From Selaginella moellendorffii (taxonomy: Eukaryota; Streptophyta; Lycopodiopsida; Selaginellales; Selaginellaceae), in contig NW_003314261.1 of assembly GCF_000143415.4 (NCBI RefSeq), positions 3,650,880 to 3,714,879 on the forward strand: a stretch of 64,000 nucleotides of DNA. The letters run 5' to 3'. The notes beneath the pieces were generated by a model, which made no database searches, was not told the DNA's origin, and saw only the letters and a list, made by a program, of their open reading frames with translations. Position numbers and translations under genes: made by a program. Each line of letters opens with the position of its first letter. The stretch's first letter is position 1. Positions 1-11,423 of the stretch are shown piece by piece.

Positions 1-380
1 CCGGTGATGGGATTGCCCACCGCGATCTTGGACTTCAGCCGAGCGGCGACGAGGCCGCCGCTGGCGCCCTTGAGATGGAATCCACCCTCGGGGAGGAAGC
101 AAGCGTTGGGGAGATTGCACCATTTCTTCAGCGACGCGCTGTAGCACCTGGTAATCTTGCGAGCCGAGTACCTGGGCCGGATGAGGAAGGGAGCAGCCTC
201 GCGCGATCGATTGGCCTCCCTCCACTGCTCTTGGAACGCTGGGCAGGTGGTGATGTGCCTCAGCTCGCGGCACACTAGGCGGACACTGAGGATGAATTCC
301 ACAGGAAGCATGGCGAGGATGCGCTGGAGCAGCGCCATCGGCAGCCTCTCCCATACCTTCGTCTTGAGCTTCTTTCCCAT
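1..380 (-). CDS. F-box protein, N-terminal part (runs off window)
   Basis: The frame is open on the minus strand from an ATG at 380 to the window edge, so the C-terminus lies outside. Residues about 8-60 read as an F-box: the stretch VWERLPMALLQRILAMLP, then VRLVCRELR, then a Trp/Arg-rich segment. F-box proteins bind SKP1 in SCF ubiquitin ligases and present substrates through a C-terminal domain; that domain is not visible, so the substrate class is unknown. The ATG is the first in frame and follows a telo-box-like motif by a few bases. No intron is seen in the part shown. The fold is recognised from sequence pattern only. Confidence 0.72.
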   Translation of the reverse strand, partial: MGKKLKTKVWERLPMALLQRILAMLPVEFILSVRLVCRELRHITTCPAFQEQWREANRSREAAPFLIRPRYSARKITRCYSASLKKWCNLPNACFLPEGGFHLKGASGGLVAARLKSKIAVGNPIT

Positions 381-385
381 TGCAA

Positions 386-393
386 AAACCCTA
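386..393 (-). promoter_or_regulatory. Telo-box-like motif upstream of F-box gene
   Basis: AAACCCTA on the plus strand lies 6 bp upstream of the minus-strand F-box ATG. Plant telo-boxes of this sequence are common in 5' leaders of housekeeping genes. Its role here is inferred. Confidence 0.4.
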
Positions 394-1267
394 AACGGTT
401 AAAAAATTAAAGAAGACTTTTAAAGGCAACCCTACATTATTTATGTGGCCCTAAAATGCCCTATCCCACATGCCCAAGCTCAACGAGTTTCTTCGATATA
501 TAAGAGCTCGGTAGAGAGGGTATGGTATAAGCGCGCCCGCTTCAAGGTGGGAGTCAGCACGGTGTTATCCTCGGAGGGGGATTGTGACGTGGCTGATAAT
601 GCGGGGCACATCGCGTCAGGCGGGTAACCGAGCATCGCTATAGCTCCAGCTCTTGCCAGTGAAGGGATCACGCGCTCTTTTTCGCACCGCGATTTTGATG
701 ATTTGTTTCACTTGCGTGATTGGAAATCTATTAAATTCTCACGAGTTTGATGGCGTCATGGAATTGATTGAAATGGTGCCTCGCTCGCATATCGAGCGCC
801 CACAATCAAGGATCTTCTCTCTTCCGAGCATTCGAATTCCAAGGGTTTACAGGTTTTCTCCTCGAGGCATCCAAAAGATACCGTGGTTCAGGCATAAAAT
901 TGTTTGCAGGAAAATCGAGAAATCAAGATCAACGGCTATCAAAGAGCTTGTTTAGATTGAGGCCAGCGTACGTGGTTCTACATTCGTCTAGATTATGAGA
1001 TGCAAAAAAATATTACGAGGATGATCGCAACACGTAAAACATTCGTGTCTTCTTAACAACTCTTCCATCCCAGCCTGGCTTCTTCCGATCTCATCAATGA
1101 AGCTCTTTGTCGATTGAGACGCTTAGGCCTGGTGGATCGAGTCCAGCAAGTTTAACCGCCTTAGACCACCTTTTCAGCGATTGCGACCATTCACTGGGGA
1201 GATTCTTTGGTTACAAATGAATATCTAGAAAACTCGATGGTTTGTGTGTAGAAAATGTTGGTGGCAA
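394..1267. other. Spacer between F-box and PPR genes
   Basis: No coding region could be supported here. It should contain the F-box promoter (minus) and the PPR 5' region (plus). Short open frames in several phases carry no recognisable motif. Confidence 0.5.
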
Positions 1268-2998
1268 ATGCTTCATGGATTCAAGCAACTGGAGGCCCCA
1301 GACATCTCAGAATTCGTGAGATTGATTAAGCTTTGCGGCAATTCAAGGAATCTTGTTCGTGCAGCGCAGCTAGAAGCACAGATCCTCCACAGCCCCCACA
1401 GCCAAGAGCGCTACCTCTCCAATCTTCTGGTAGAGATGTACGGGAAGTGCCGTGCACCAGCCGAGGCACGTCGCGTTTTCGATTCCATCCACAACAGGAA
1501 TCTCTACTCGTGGAATTTTCTCGTCGGGGCATATGCTCAGAACGGGCATTTGCTCGAGGCCAGAGCAGCGTTCGATCTCATGGGCGAGAGGAACGCCATC
1601 TCATGGACGGCCGTGATCAAAGCATACGTGGAATCTGGCCAACTGGAAAATGCTAAGATCCTGTTTGACCAGATGCCCGACCCGGATGTGGTGGTAAGGA
1701 ATGTCATGATTGCCGCATATGGCGAGACCGGGGATCTGGAAGAATGTCGACGAATCTTCGACAGGATGCCCGAGAGAACGGTAGTGACGTGGAATGCACT
1801 GCTCCAGGCGTACGCGTCCAGCGGCCACGTGGACGAGGCGCGCTGCGTGTTCGACCAGACGCCCGACCAGGACGTGGTGACGTGGAGCGCCATGCTCCAG
1901 GCCTACGTGGAGGCTGGCGACGTGGATGGCGCGCGAAAGGTCTTCGGTTCGATGCCCCAGCGCAACGTGGTCGCATGGACGTCTATGGTACGAGCGTACG
2001 GTGCCGCCGGGGATATCCCGGAATCGACGGCCCTCTTCCACAAGATGCCCGAGTGGGACGTAGTGGCGTGGACGGCTATGGTGGCTGTTCTTGGGCAGGG
2101 CGGGCATCTGGAGGAGGCGAGGGCGATGTTTGATTCGCTGCCCCACCAGGACGCGATCGCCTGGAATGCGATGATCGGCTCGTACGCGCAGCGCGGCCGG
2201 ATTGCCGAGGCGCGGGATCTCTTCCAGGAATTAGGAAGCCTCCGCTGCTCGCACAATCTCGTCGCCTCGTCGTGGAATGCCATCATTGCGATGCACGGGC
2301 AGACTGGGCAGATCGTGGAGGCGAAGTGCGCGTTTGATTCCATGCCGGAACACAGCATCGTCTCCTGGAACGCGATTCTTGTTGCATTTGCCCAGGCCAG
2401 GGATCTTGGGGCGGTGAAGAGGCTCTTCGATTCAATGCCGGCGCGGGATCCAATCTCCTGGACGGCAATGCTCGCCGCCACCGGCCAGCAGCGCGGCCAG
2501 GCGGCACGCGCGCACGAGATATTCAACCAGATCCCTTGCCCGACGGTGACAGCGTGGAATGCGATCATCTCCGCGCACGGGCAGAGCGGCGAATGGGGCG
2601 CCGCCATTGCCCTCTTCCGTGAGATGCTGCTCGCGGGCGCGAGCCCTAACGAGATCACGTTCACAGCAGTGCTCGCGAGCTGCGGCCATGGCGGCGGCCT
2701 CGCGGATGGGCGGCACTGCTTCCACTCCATCGCAGCGGATTTCGGGCGGAGGGTGATCGCTGATCACTATTACTGCATGATTGATCTCCTGGGCCGTGCC
2801 AAGCAGCTCCGCCACGCTGAGGAGCTCGTCGCTGCCATGCCTTACGTGCCGGATCCAGCGGCCAGGATTGCACTGCTCAGTGCATCATGCAGTGACGTGG
2901 AGCGTGGGACGCGGGTGGCGGACCACTTGCTTCAGTTTAGCCCCGAGAATGCAGCGTCCTATAACTTGATTTCCAACGCTTTGCAAGGTTCCTCTTAA
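1268..2998 (+). CDS. Pentatricopeptide repeat protein, S-type tandem array
   Basis: Intronless CDS of 576 residues from the first in-frame ATG at 1268; the frame is open slightly further upstream but without an ATG. From about residue 60 it is a run of about 31-residue PPR units with the signature SWNALI.AY...G....A...FD.MP.R, including NLYSWNFLVGAYAQNGH and TVVTWNALLQAYASSGH. At least a dozen units follow, then a 35-residue unit with FREMLLAGASPNEITF and an E-like region (YYCMIDLLGRAKQLRHAEEL). There is no DYW deaminase domain. Such proteins act in mitochondria or chloroplasts on RNA; the target, and whether a deaminase partner is used, cannot be told. The N-terminus is not an obvious transit peptide, so an upstream exon is possible. 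Confidence 0.88.
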   Translation: MLHGFKQLEAPDISEFVRLIKLCGNSRNLVRAAQLEAQILHSPHSQERYLSNLLVEMYGKCRAPAEARRVFDSIHNRNLYSWNFLVGAYAQNGHLLEARAAFDLMGERNAISWTAVIKAYVESGQLENAKILFDQMPDPDVVVRNVMIAAYGETGDLEECRRIFDRMPERTVVTWNALLQAYASSGHVDEARCVFDQTPDQDVVTWSAMLQAYVEAGDVDGARKVFGSMPQRNVVAWTSMVRAYGAAGDIPESTALFHKMPEWDVVAWTAMVAVLGQGGHLEEARAMFDSLPHQDAIAWNAMIGSYAQRGRIAEARDLFQELGSLRCSHNLVASSWNAIIAMHGQTGQIVEAKCAFDSMPEHSIVSWNAILVAFAQARDLGAVKRLFDSMPARDPISWTAMLAATGQQRGQAARAHEIFNQIPCPTVTAWNAIISAHGQSGEWGAAIALFREMLLAGASPNEITFTAVLASCGHGGGLADGRHCFHSIAADFGRRVIADHYYCMIDLLGRAKQLRHAEELVAAMPYVPDPAARIALLSASCSDVERGTRVADHLLQFSPENAASYNLISNALQGSS

Positions 2999-5611
2999 CG
3001 GGAATTATTTTCAAGAAAAAGTTTCATCACATATATAATAAATGCTATTTTGTTATCCTAATATTTATGAAAGGAAATTGATATTTTCTTTACTTAAAAT
3101 TTTAAAAAATAATTTAATTAAAAAATCTTCCAACTATAAAGTGTAAGTAATCTATATATTTGAGAAAATTAATTAAAAGCGTTTCAAAAATTTGTTTAGC
3201 AAACTAAAATTTAAAAATTTCTTTACTTGATGATTTTTTAGTAAAGATAAAGAAGTTTTAATACACAAATTACAGTGTATATATTGTAATCTTTATTATA
3301 TTTATAATCATCACTTGCCTCACCATGTGATCGGCTAAAATCATAAGGTGGGAATATGTTTAAAACATAAATATTTATTTTTTCGTTTCTTCGTTACTTC
3401 GTCATAAAAGTTTTTTATGTGTGGTAAGCAAAGTAAACTTAATGAGAGCATCCGACAAAAAAAAGGGAGAGAAGAAGAAAATGTTAAAGTATGAGTGTCG
3501 TGGGATCACTGAATCTCAGTAATTACATCAAAATAAAAAAAAATAAAAGAAAGTAACTTTATTATTTATTTTACACTTTCAATATATCTTTTACACTAAA
3601 AATACAAACATAATAGACAAATTACTTTTCTTTTTGTTCTTTATTTTTTCGTTTCCACCAACATTTTATTTACACTATAGAAAGTAAAAGAGATTATTCT
3701 CTTTGGAATATATCCTACCTTTAAATTCAAAATTGACATTAATGCTTTTGAGATACTAACATGAGCACTTACAGACTGTATTTGCAATTAATATTTTGTG
3801 AAGTCGCTTAGTATTATTTTGCCTTTAAATCACATTAATATTTGGATTACACATTGATAGTAATATTTTGCCCTCTAGAGTTGAGCTAGCCCCGATTGGA
3901 GGAGCTAGCATGGAGGACTTACAGAGGAGGGAACTTATGGATGTTATGGTGGTGGTGGGCCGCTGTGATCATCCTTTTCATTTGTCATCATCAATGCACT
4001 AATGAGTGTATCTATTTCCTAAGCATGCAGAAATAGCAATACCTACATGTGTGAATAGAAGAGGAGGAAATGCTGGATCTTCCAAAAGCATTAGATTCTT
4101 GCTGTAGCCATCACACTAAGGTTGGTATGTTTCTAGTTAGACAACTTGTCCAAATTAATGTGGTTTTGTAGGGATCACATAATCCAAAATACTCATTTCT
4201 CGGCATATGCCCATCATTCCAGCTTACCAGATCTCACTCGTCCATTTTCCTAAAGGTAATTTCTACTTTTATTTGTACCTCTAATCACCAAGAAAAAGAG
4301 AAAATCAGCGTGATTGTTGAGAAAAATCTAAAGAAGGCACAAATCTGAATCTCCAACTGCTTGATTCGTTTTTCCTATGAAACTCTAACTTAACAGAACC
4401 TCTTTTTAGCATATCTCTTTTGGCCCATTGTGTCTTCTAGTTTAAATGATAAAACCTTTCACCCCGTGGTCAATTAGACCCTTTGCTCGAGCTGCTACTT
4501 GGAGGCCACTTGGTGCGCCTTGAGTGGCCACCTCCTCATAGATCATTGGATGATCATCACTTTTGGATACATGTAGTTCAGCATCGACTACTGTATTCAA
4601 GGATCAGAGGAACCAAAGAGCTTGAATTCTTCAAGTGATGGTTTGACTCCACTGATGACTGAAGTTATGGGGTTAGGATGCAGGATCAGCTGGAGAGAGT
4701 TGGGCAGGAGTTGGGATGGAAGAGGAGGCAATGACACACGCTGCATGTCTTTGATGTTTCCTGGTCCTTGAAATCTCCTAGAGCAAGCTGGAAAAGTAAT
4801 AATCAATTCAACAAGGATTTAATACAATACATATATATGGGCTGGCAGGCTGTGGGGATTGGGTTGCTGTGGCACAACAATGCCAGGTTTGATCTAACAT
4901 GATTGAAGTAAGGCATTAAATTGAAAGAGTATATTTAATTCCCTTAGAGAACAGGTCATATCTAATCTTTGGTGCAATAACAAGATGCAAAGCAACAGTT
5001 TTACATGCCTTAGTTAGCACTGGCAGGGTGGTTGACGCTCTAAGATTACCACTAGACTTAGCAAAAGTCATTACCAGTGCCTAGCATTCTAATGATGCAA
5101 AATCAGTGGCAACTACCTAGCCCTAATATTCTATATCCACTTTAAAATTAAGGCTACTTACAATTATTAGAGAAAATGACACATTTATTAATTAGTAGCT
5201 ACTTAAAATATAATATACCCTTGAATAAAGTAAATCATATGTATTTAACATTCATGAGTATGTCTTTCATTTTGTAAGGCATCCATAAATGAAAATATTC
5301 ATCATAAAATTACGGTATGAGTGGATGATTAATTGCCTTATATAAAATAGCTCATGGGATGAAATTTGCCACTAAAGCCTCCCTCATCAAGTAATTACCT
5401 TTTTTTAAATTGGCTTCAGAGGAAAGAAATAAGGTGTAATATATCATCTTTCTTGTTTGTATAGCCCTTTCTTATTGCCTCAACCTTGGAACTCTGAATC
5501 ATTTGTCACTTTTGCATTGTCTTTAACCATCACCACTGGAGTAGCCTAAGAAGACGGTAATTACCTCTTCTGGGAAATAACCAACAGAGTTAACCACCCT
5601 TACTGCTCTAG
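2999..5611. other. AT-rich intergenic stretch
   Basis: Strongly AT-rich, with long A/T runs and stops in all frames. No gene, intact repeat end or RNA gene was recognised. A 69-codon minus-strand frame at 4597-4806 has no family resemblance. Confidence 0.5.
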
Positions 5612-5616
5612 GTGTC
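5612..5616. repeat. Left target-site duplication of LTR element (GTGTC)
   Basis: The five bases before the left LTR match the five after the right LTR (GTATC at 13231-13235) except for one transition. This is the size expected from a retroviral-type integrase. Confidence 0.55.
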
Positions 5617-7328
5617 TATAAGCGACTAAATTTTCCATTCTACTTTAGTCACTTAACCACACCTCTGACCACTTGGAGGAGTCTCATTCGCAACCTCCAT
5701 AAGTCCAATCCAGGACTTGGGACTTGCTAGCCCCGAGAATGGCATCCATGCCACTCAACATTTGCACTTGGTCAAAGTGCTCCACGTGTCCGATCCCATG
5801 ACCGACACTCAAAGGTACCACCGACATAGCAGCCCGTTACGCTAAGGCCATGCCCAATCATCTTTGCCACACTGGTAGTCCAATACCACTTGCATCACCA
5901 TCTTGGCTCTCCAAGACTAGGCAAACCATCCGTGAGTGGTCATCTCAGATCCACTCCTTAGCATCCTTAGGATGCCCACCGACAAGGGGAATAGCCTTCC
6001 CCAATATCCCTCTGTCAGTCCCCACTAAGTCCCTTTCCGCCCCTGGCCGTGTTTGCCAACACTGCCACTGGATCGAGACCCACAGGCCCGACCACTAAGT
6101 CCCACGGTCCTCTGGGACTTCCTCACCACACGACTGTGTCCTTGGTCACTACCCCAGAGGACTGCTCCTCTTCCTTTCCACAGTCTGGGCCTTTGGGACA
6201 ACATTTCGGAACACCGTGGCCTTACGCGAGCCACCTGGGTACTCTCCTCGCCTTCTGCCCTGGGTGCTCTAGCCAGGGGCTTAGAGCGGGTTCCGTTGAG
6301 CCACACCAGGTATCCAAGTAGGTAGTGCCACCCACACTTGGACTGGGAGCATCGGCCAGTCGATCTCCCGGGGAAACTAGAGCCGGCTCTTGAACACTTC
6401 ACCAAGCTACCCCGCTTGTCGGTCCGTATTCACTCTAGTCTTGGACTTCCTAGTGGTCAGTTCATCACCCAACACTGGGTCTGGCCCTTCCTGGGCCAAA
6501 CTGGCCTTTCCTAGCCAAACTGGCTCCACTGCAGTCCTCCCCCTACTATACTTTTGGAGCTCACCAAACTCCCCAGGGTCTGGGAGACGAACGCTTTGGG
6601 CTTTCACCCTCTCAGACTTGAACTCGGACTCGGACTCGGACTCGGACTCGGACTCGGACTTGGACTCGGGCTCGGGCTCGGTCTCGGCCTCGGCCTCGGT
6701 CTCGTTCTCGGTCCCGATCTCGGTCCCGATCTCGGTCTCGACTTCGGACTCCATCTCGGACTCCATCTTGGACTCCATCTCGGGTCCATCTCGGACTCCA
6801 TCTCGGGTCCATCTCAGACTCCATTTCGGGTCCATCTCGGACTCCATCTCGGGTCCATCTCAGACTCCATCTCGGACTCCATTTCGGGTCCATCTTGGAC
6901 TCCATTTCGGGTCCATCTCGGGTCCACCTCGGACTCCATCTCGGGTCCATCTCGGACTCCACTTCGGACTCCAACTCGGGTCCATCTCGGACTCCACTTC
7001 GGACTCCAACTCGGTTCCATCTCGGACTCCACTTCGGACTCCAACTCGAGTCCATCTCGGACTCCACTTCGGACTCCAACTCGAGTCCATCTCGGACACT
7101 TCCACGTGTCATGTGTTGGTCCTTTTGGGTCCCTTTTTGGAGCCTCGCTTTTTGCTCGCTTTGTGCTCGTTCCTCGAGCACTTGTTTGGGAGTTCCACTC
7201 CCGCTCTTGACTTTTCAAGTCGGAGCTTTTGGTCCAAACGTGTTACGCTCGTTTGGCTCTCGCTTCAGCCAATACCACGTGGCACCCTTCCGGCTCCACT
7301 TTGGGGCCTAGAGATTTTATGTCTCACA
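5617..7328 (-). repeat. 3' LTR (left copy)
   Basis: Starts TATAAGCGAC (the other copy has TGTAAGCGAC) and ends TGTCTCACA. It is co-linear with 11424-13230 and about 95 bp shorter, mainly because the internal satellite has fewer units. Confidence 0.85.
6615..7098. repeat. Hexamer and 12-mer satellite inside left LTR
   Basis: Begins as repeated GGACTC hexamers and grades into TCCATCTCGGAC-type 12-mers and longer composites. All unit lengths are multiples of three and lack stops in several frames, so long spurious open frames (up to 333 codons) occur on both strands. A longer version is in the right LTR. Confidence 0.85.
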
Positions 7329-7342
7329 ACTCCACCACCCAT
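7329..7342 (-). other. Polypurine tract candidate of LTR element
   Basis: On the minus strand a G/A-rich run (GGGTGGTGGAGT) lies directly upstream of the 3' LTR, the position of the plus-strand primer in LTR elements. It is interrupted by T, so the call is moderate. Confidence 0.45.
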
Positions 7343-10300
7343 AAACGAAGTTCGATGTCCTCATCAAACGGTAAACCATTTTGTAAAGTAACACTCGTAT
7401 GTGTTACCATTTCCATCCTTGGCACCTAGCCAATATTTGTCAATGGTTTGACATTGAAGGCTCACCATGCCTTTTGCATATGCCTCAATGGTTTGACACC
7501 AAAGGCTCACCATGCCTTGCCTATCCTCTAAGGAGGGTAGTCTCTCCAACTTAGAGACTGATTGGACCACATGTAGTGGTTCTCTCCTTTTATTGGTTTA
7601 GTTCTCGCTAAACCTCTTAGAGACCCTTTTCTAAGTCAATCCCACTACTCCTTCTTGAGTAGTCTCAATTTCCATTTATGGAATGTTTGCACCTTGGAAC
7701 TTTTACTCTTTTGACTTTTGGAAGTCAATTTCCTAGGTGTCTCCAACACCTTGCATTGCACAGATTGTGCAACTCCACTTCCCTATCCTAGGAAGTTCAT
7801 TACTTGAGGGCACCATCATCCTCTCTTCTATTTCGTGCCACCTTGGGCACTAAGTTCCATTTATCACACTTTGTGCTAGGGTTGTCCATCGCCCTATCAT
7901 TTGGCTACCTTACCGCTCCCTCCCTTGGAGCTTCTACTTTCGCCAAATCGGAGCAATTCGGAATCCATCCTTGGAAACACACTTCCTTTCCCGCAATTTG
8001 TTAGCGTCCAACACATTAGTGTTCCTCGCCTAACTTTGTCACTTAGATTCCTTCCCAGGGATTCCACGGCCCTATCTTGGCCACTCATCTTTTGCTCCTA
8101 TCTGTTGATTGTTGCACCAAGCAACATCGAATCTCTACCTCCCTCCTTGAGGTATTCTTTTGATTCCATAGCAAAGGCTCTGCTTTGCCAAAACTTAGTA
8201 AGTCTCTTTTAGCATCTTCTGCTGTGGGCTCTATCCTCGGCCCAACTTTGTGACCCTCTCATGGGTCTCTTTAGAGACTACTTTCCTGGGACACACTATG
8301 CCATCGCAATGACATAGCTCATTTCCCTAAGGTGCTTTTCCCACTTGGTCACCTTGACCAAGCCACACCATCATCAATAGTTCAAATCAACACTTTGAAC
8401 TAGGAACCTTATTCCTTAACCCAAACAAGGACCTTGTCCTTATTTAGCCACAAGATCACCTAGTGATCTCACCTCGGCACCTTAACAGATTTGCCAATAG
8501 GTACTAGGTCTTCCAGACCTTTAACTTGTTAACTACGACCCCGGGGGCATCCCCCACACTTGGCGGTGCGCCCAAGCCAGCCCTTCTGGCCAAGGGTCCA
8601 TAGCAACTGAGATTAGGTGTCCCCATCTCACTCACCACGTCCTTGGTGCCACTTGCACCAAAGCGTTCAAGTTAGATATGCTGAGCTTTCACACTAAGCA
8701 ATCTAACCGTGCATCACGACTCCGAGGCATCCCTCGCTTGGCAGTGTGCCCAAACCAGTCTCCCCATTGAGAGTCCATGACCACCGAAATATGAGTGTCC
8801 TCATATTCCAAACCATCACCACGCCCTAGTGATTTGGGACTCGAACCCAAGCACTAGAGGGTCGGGACTCAAACCCAACCTCCGTATATGCATCTACGGA
8901 CGGCATCACACAAGATGCCTGGCGTGACTCCCCACACCGGTGCACCAACTTATACTTAAAGCGCGCTACAGATCACAGCTTAGGAACCTAGTTCCTCCAC
9001 ACTGCCAAGTCCTCTCACTTGACATGTCTGTGATCATGCATGGACTCCTCCATGCTCGGCCCCATGGCCCACCCTTTTTGAAGTTATCACCTTCAACTAG
9101 GGTATTTGTTCCCCCGACGTGCCAATCTCGCTTGGCAAGTCCTCCGACCACTGTAACATGGTTCCTGCATAAGCGTGAAAGTCCTTGACCATCAACTTTT
9201 GTTCAAAGCCCTCTCTTTGAACACTCGGGAACTACTTCCCTAACTTTGATAGCCTTGCCTCATGGCAAGCTTCAAGACCACGCTTCTGCTGCGCCACTCT
9301 GATTTTGCGCGTTCCATGAACCATTTACACTTGGCCTTTCTAGGTACTAAGCTACCTAGAATCGTCTCTGGGAACCTTGAAGGAACTCTGTCCCTCAGCT
9401 TGCTAAGGCCTCCCTTTTTGCAAGCCTTCCAAATGCCACCTAGTCTAACATGGATAATTCCATATTTTAGACTCTCTATGGCATCATGGTTGTTAGCGGC
9501 AACACCCTCGAGCCCCCACTTGATCCTCCACTCCCAGCTGGCATAACCAACCTTGGTTATGCCCTTTGATTCCTATGGTTCGGTTCTATCCCCTTACTTC
9601 TTGCTTTTTGGCTTCACACCTTTCCTTTGGTCATTCTCCTCCAGACCAGGAGGATAGCGTTGCACTTTCTATCATGCTTTAGCAAGTATTCTTAGGGATG
9701 AACCTACCCAATAGCCCAGGGAGTGGTTCCTCAATCCGGGTATGCTCACCTTATAATCCCACACACTGGGATTACATTGTTGCTTATGGGCCTTTACATG
9801 CCCATCACTAGCCTTGCCAAAATTTCATTTTTGGCTTTGTCCAACTCGGGTAGACAGTCCTCTCCTGTCTCCGCAACCTTGGACATTTAGATAGCACCTT
9901 CTATCCATCATTTGCTAGGGACTTAGTCCCTTGGGCTTTATCCATTGCCCTTGCGATATCAAACACCACCTTCTGGTGTTTTAGAGTGTTCGGGTGTCCC
10001 AATGATGGCTTTCTTGACAATGAGTATTTCCTTTTATGACATTGATTTACTATATCGCAACATAAGCAACTTATCCCCCATAAGGGTATATCCAACTTCC
10101 CTATGCCATTAAGAAGGCTTGGGTAGCTACTTTCTACCCATTTAACCAATTATTTTGCACCTCTTGCTTAGTTGCCTCATAATTGTCAAGTCCTACAACT
10201 CATTGTTGGTGCTTCCACACCTCCATCATTATCTGGGTCACCACACTCCAACTGCATGCTCTGCAACTTAGGCTATGCCATTCCCATTTCCATTGGGATT

Positions 10301-11408
10301 CCTTTGGCAAGGGGTTCTCATGAACCCACCAACATAGCCTCAAGGCATCACACCTTGGCACATTTGGTGTCTCCACACCATCGGCTCCACGAGCCTACCT
10401 CTATGACACTTTCCCTTCGTATCTAAGTCTTTGCCAAGACCAACACCACCCTTTCTCATGCCAACCATCCGTTAGCACTGCACCATAGAGGTCACACACA
10501 ACTTTGTGTCAAAGTTGTTTTCTCCTGGGAACACCTTTCCCATAACTTTAGCATGGCACATTTTGCCATCGATGAGATACCCTTTGTTCTCATCCTTGGA
10601 TCCTATAATCCCCCCCCATCCTTTGTGGGGTACAACACACCTCAGTCCAAATGCTTTCATCAATCCTTTTAGGACCATCCCTTGACTCTACTTGAGTCAT
10701 CCAACAGTTTTGGACTTGGTTAATCCTCAGACCTGTAAGGTCTTACTTGTGAGGCACTAGCTCACTGGAATACACTTCTTGCATTCCTGTCCTACTCAAA
10801 AGGACTATTTTCACAAGTGTTACTCCGACACTTGATTTTGTTCTCTGGGGGCAACTTTTGCCCCTTTAGGACTACTTGTCCATGCGATGAAAATACCACT
10901 CATCTCTAAGTACACCCCCTAACTCCTTGGGTTGTTCCAGCATTTATTAAAGGTAGCCCCGGCTACCATTTCAAGGACTTGAGTCCTCTTCCGTATTTGA
11001 CCTTCCACAGTCATTACCTTTGGTCTCACATTCATGAGCACCAACCTCAACTATATGAGGATAATTTTGTGACTCCTTTATTGTTTTGGAGTCTCTATCT
11101 TTCCCGTGATCCCAACTTTAGTTGTTTACCACAACAACCTTAGCCAATTTGCTGAGACAAATGCTCATCCGGATCACATCCTCAACTCAATGAGGAAAAC
11201 CTTGCACTGTTCCCAAGATCCCAAAGTCGTTCCATTATTGGCCCTTTTCTATCCACCACCTCGTCTACAAGTTCACACATGAACTGTAATGGAGAGCCAT
11301 GTCTTCCCGACTTGCTACTCCTCAAGGATAGGCCCACTCCTCGGACCTTCCAATGCCAACACTAGTGGTGATATACTTGAGCACCAATAAAAGTCGGACT
11401 AAGGAACA
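7343..11408 (-). other. Non-coding interior of the LTR element
   Basis: Stops are frequent in all frames, and the longest frames (70-100 codons) show no retroelement motif. Internal duplications are visible: a phrase around CAATGGTTTGACA at 7441-7470 recurs at 7481-7515, and a unit with a GGCATCCC core at 8535-8650 recurs in diverged form at 8710-8815. No cellular gene fragment was recognised. Confidence 0.6.
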
Positions 11409-11420
11409 GCTCCGATACCA
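11409..11420 (-). other. Primer binding site, initiator tRNA-Met type
   Basis: Read on the minus strand this is TGGTATCGGAGC, three bases after the end of the 5' LTR. It matches the usual plant PBS TGGTATCAGAGC at 11 of 12 positions and sets the orientation of the element. Confidence 0.78.
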
Positions 11421-11423
11421 AAT

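Noticed and set aside
1903-2730. A 275-codon minus-strand frame
   Set aside because: Shadow of the PPR gene caused by its regular codon pattern.
6390-7391. A 333-codon plus-strand frame and its overlapping partners in the left LTR
   Set aside because: It is satellite DNA without stops in several frames, repeated in the other LTR and lying inside a retroelement.
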